From the NCBI GenBank assembly GCA_937916485.1, contig CALFSV010000298.1:1-8339 (forward strand): a stretch of DNA of 8,339 nt, in the 5' to 3' direction. This stretch comes from an uncultured Paracoccaceae bacterium (lineage in GTDB: Bacteria > Pseudomonadota > Alphaproteobacteria > Rhodobacterales > Rhodobacteraceae). Positions within the stretch are counted from its first letter, which is position 1, and the number at the start of each line of letters is the position of its first letter. The translations under genes were made by a program, and so were the position numbers. This document shows, piece after piece, positions 6,635 through 8,339 of this stretch. Below the pieces are notes generated by a model, which ran no database searches, was not told where the DNA came from, and worked only from the letters and a program-made list of their open reading frames with translations.

Positions 6635-8278
6635 ATGAGCACCGCCGTCCTTTATTTCAACGGGTCCATCCTGACCATGGATCCGCACGACACTGTTGCA
6701 GAGGCGGTGTTGACCATCGGTGAAAAGATCGCGGCGGTTGGCGCATTGTCTGACCTTCGCGCCCAGATGCCTGCCCGAACCATGCAGGTCGATCTTGCGG
6801 GAAAAACAATGATCCCCGCCTTCATCGATCCGCATGGTCATTTCCCCGATCCCGGATTTATTCGGCTGTTTAGGGTTGATTTGTCTTCGCCACCACGCGG
6901 GGATTGCGCCGATCTTGCCACGGCGCTGAAGCGGCTCGGCGAGAAGGCCAAAACCATGCCGACCGGCGAATGGGTCATGGGCGTGTTGATCGACAACACC
7001 GCCATTGCCGAAGGGCGCATGCCGACCCGCGAAGAACTGGATGGGGTCTCGACCGATCATCCGATCTGGGTGCTGCATGCCTCCGGGCACAACGGCGTTG
7101 CAAATTCTGCAGCCCTTGCGCGACAAGGCCTGACGCCAGACACGCCCGATCCCGTCGGCGGTCGCTTTGGCCGCGAGCCTCGAACAGGGGCGCTGACTGG
7201 CCTGATCGAAGGCATCTCGGCTATGGGTGAATTGGGAGACACCAACTTTCTGATTGATCATGACAGGTTCTGGCAGGGGTTCGCCGCGACACGGGATGAA
7301 TATCTGGCCCATGGCGTGACCTATGGCCAGAATGCTTGGGCCAGCGCTGAAACACTTGCGCAATTTGCAAGCCTGCCCGTAGATCAAGACCCCGGTTTTG
7401 ATCTGATGATCCTGCCTGTCGGAGAATTGGAGCCCGCGCTGAGCCAAGGCCCAAATGCGATGCGTGACTTTGACAATCCCCATTTCACCCTTGGCCCGCG
7501 CAAGCTGTTTGCGGATGGGGCGTTTCAGTTGCAGACGGCTTATTTGCGGGACGATTATGCCAATCCGATCTCACCCGATGCGCCGCGTGGTGTGCCCTAT
7601 GTTTCTGCGACCGAACTCAACGCCCAGGTTAAAAAGCTGCATGAGATGGGGTTCCAAATCCATTGTCACTGTAACGGTGATGCTGGCGCCGATCTGTTTC
7701 TGGATGCAGTTGAAGCGGCGCAAAAAGCCACACCCCGCGATGATCACCGCCACACGATCATCCATGGCCAGGTGCTCCACGATGACCAGTTCGAACGCAT
7801 GGCGCGACTTGGCGTCACGGTCAGTTTCTTTTCGGCGCATATCCATTTCTGGGGTGACCGCCACTATGATACCTTCCTTGGCCCCGAACGCGCAGAACGC
7901 ATTTCAGCAGCCAGATCAGCCGAGCGGCACGGTATCCGCTACACGCTGCACAATGACGCGTCGGTCACACCGACCCGCCCGATCCATCTGGCACATTGCG
8001 CCGTAAACAGGGTGACGTCTTCGGGGATGTGCCTTGACGGAGGACAGAAGATATCCGTCCTTTCCGCATTGCGCGCACAGACCATTGATGCAGCTTGGCA
8101 AGTTTTTCTGGAAGACACTCGGGGATCAATTGAAGCGGGCAAGATCGCCGATTTTGCGATCCTGAACCAACTCCTTATGGATCAATCCCAAGACATCCTA
8201 GGAATTCAGGTGCTCAAAACAATTCGCCGCGGCAAAACAGTATTCGAAAAATCCGATGAACGGCATGTCTTGCAATAA
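6635..8278 (+). CDS. Amidohydrolase family 3 protein (YtcJ-like metal-dependent hydrolase)
   Basis: This 547-residue enzyme of the amidohydrolase superfamily (Amidohydro_3, the YtcJ / N-substituted formamide deformylase group) is expected to hydrolyse an amide-type bond with bound metal. It has no signal peptide and is likely cytoplasmic. Residues 1-60 and about 490-547 form the small beta domain, including GKIAD at 502-506; between them is the TIM-barrel core. Candidate metal ligands are H67 and H69 (DPHGH), K290 in KLFADG (possibly carboxylated), H343 or H345 in the HCHCNGD stretch, H377 in HTIIHG, and D441 in LHNDASVTP. SGHNGVANS around H152 matches the conserved substrate-pocket segment. 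The LHND context before the last Asp and the cysteines flanking H345 differ from the usual GSD and HxxGD forms, suggesting a subgroup. It is the last gene of the operon, so it probably processes the imported compound. Substrate unknown. Confidence 0.93.
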   Translation: MSTAVLYFNGSILTMDPHDTVAEAVLTIGEKIAAVGALSDLRAQMPARTMQVDLAGKTMIPAFIDPHGHFPDPGFIRLFRVDLSSPPRGDCADLATALKRLGEKAKTMPTGEWVMGVLIDNTAIAEGRMPTREELDGVSTDHPIWVLHASGHNGVANSAALARQGLTPDTPDPVGGRFGREPRTGALTGLIEGISAMGELGDTNFLIDHDRFWQGFAATRDEYLAHGVTYGQNAWASAETLAQFASLPVDQDPGFDLMILPVGELEPALSQGPNAMRDFDNPHFTLGPRKLFADGAFQLQTAYLRDDYANPISPDAPRGVPYVSATELNAQVKKLHEMGFQIHCHCNGDAGADLFLDAVEAAQKATPRDDHRHTIIHGQVLHDDQFERMARLGVTVSFFSAHIHFWGDRHYDTFLGPERAERISAARSAERHGIRYTLHNDASVTPTRPIHLAHCAVNRVTSSGMCLDGGQKISVLSALRAQTIDAAWQVFLEDTRGSIEAGKIADFAILNQLLMDQSQDILGIQVLKTIRRGKTVFEKSDERHVLQ

Positions 8279-8298
8279 CCGCAGCTTTTGGCGGTTTT
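8277..8298 (+). terminator. Possible intrinsic terminator after the amidohydrolase gene
   Basis: AACCGC (8277-8282) pairs with GCGGTT (8291-8296) around an 8-base loop, and four T follow the GC part (8295-8298). The left arm starts within the TAA stop codon. The stem is only 6 bp and the T tract is short, so this is a weak candidate. It could also serve a convergent gene on the other strand. Confidence 0.4.
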
Positions 8299-8339
8299 CA
8301 GTCATTCAAACTCTGCGCAGCATCCGTCATTATGGGCTC

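Noticed and set aside
6578..7483. 301-codon open frame on the minus strand opposite the amidohydrolase and the end of the DppF-like gene
   Set aside because: It lies antisense to a well-supported enzyme gene and spans a gene boundary. The translation has no family features.
1..8339. CRISPR arrays, transposons, phage genes, tRNA, rRNA, toxin-antitoxin or defence genes
   Set aside because: Coding sequence fills nearly the whole window. No direct repeat arrays, transposase motifs or structural RNA patterns were seen, and all genes are transport or metabolic.

Overview
The window is a single co-directional gene block on the + strand. It carries the 3' two thirds of a CocE/NonD-type serine hydrolase, a complete five-component Dpp/Opp-type ABC importer (binding protein, two permeases, two ATPases) and a YtcJ-type amidohydrolase. 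The DNA is GC-rich. The protein sequences look like those of marine Rhodobacterales (the Roseobacter group): a Tat-exported family-5 binding protein, a hydrolase with a characteristic C-terminal extension, and an ATPase pair with C-terminal cysteine quartets. The organism assignment is an inference from protein style; there is no rRNA or marker gene in the window.

Layout: hydrolase (1-1295, 5' end outside the window); binding protein (1318-2880); DppB-like permease (2896-3834); DppC-like permease (3846-4724); DppD-like ATPase (4721-5698); DppF-like ATPase (5695-6624); amidohydrolase (6635-8278). Gaps are 22, 15, 11 and 10 bases, and the two ATPase starts overlap the preceding stop as ATGA. 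Every start has a purine-rich ribosome binding site 5-7 bases upstream. No internal promoter or terminator fits in the gaps, so this reads as one operon whose promoter lies upstream of the window. A short hairpin with a T tract after the amidohydrolase (8277-8298) is a possible terminator. The last ~40 bases may be the tail of a convergent gene, but this cannot be decided here.

How the genes may work together: the Tat-exported binding protein captures a small amide- or ester-containing compound in the periplasm. The permease pair, driven by the two ATPases, imports it. The hydrolase and the amidohydrolase would then cleave ester or amide bonds so that the products can feed central metabolism. 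The binding protein has Met at the place where, by my reading by eye, OppA/DppA use an Asp to hold a peptide's free amino group. That suggests a substrate other than ordinary free-amine peptides. The substrate cannot be named from sequence. No CRISPR, mobile element, phage gene, tRNA or rRNA was seen. The most interesting aspect is the transport-plus-two-hydrolases arrangement with unknown substrate, not a new class of genetic system.
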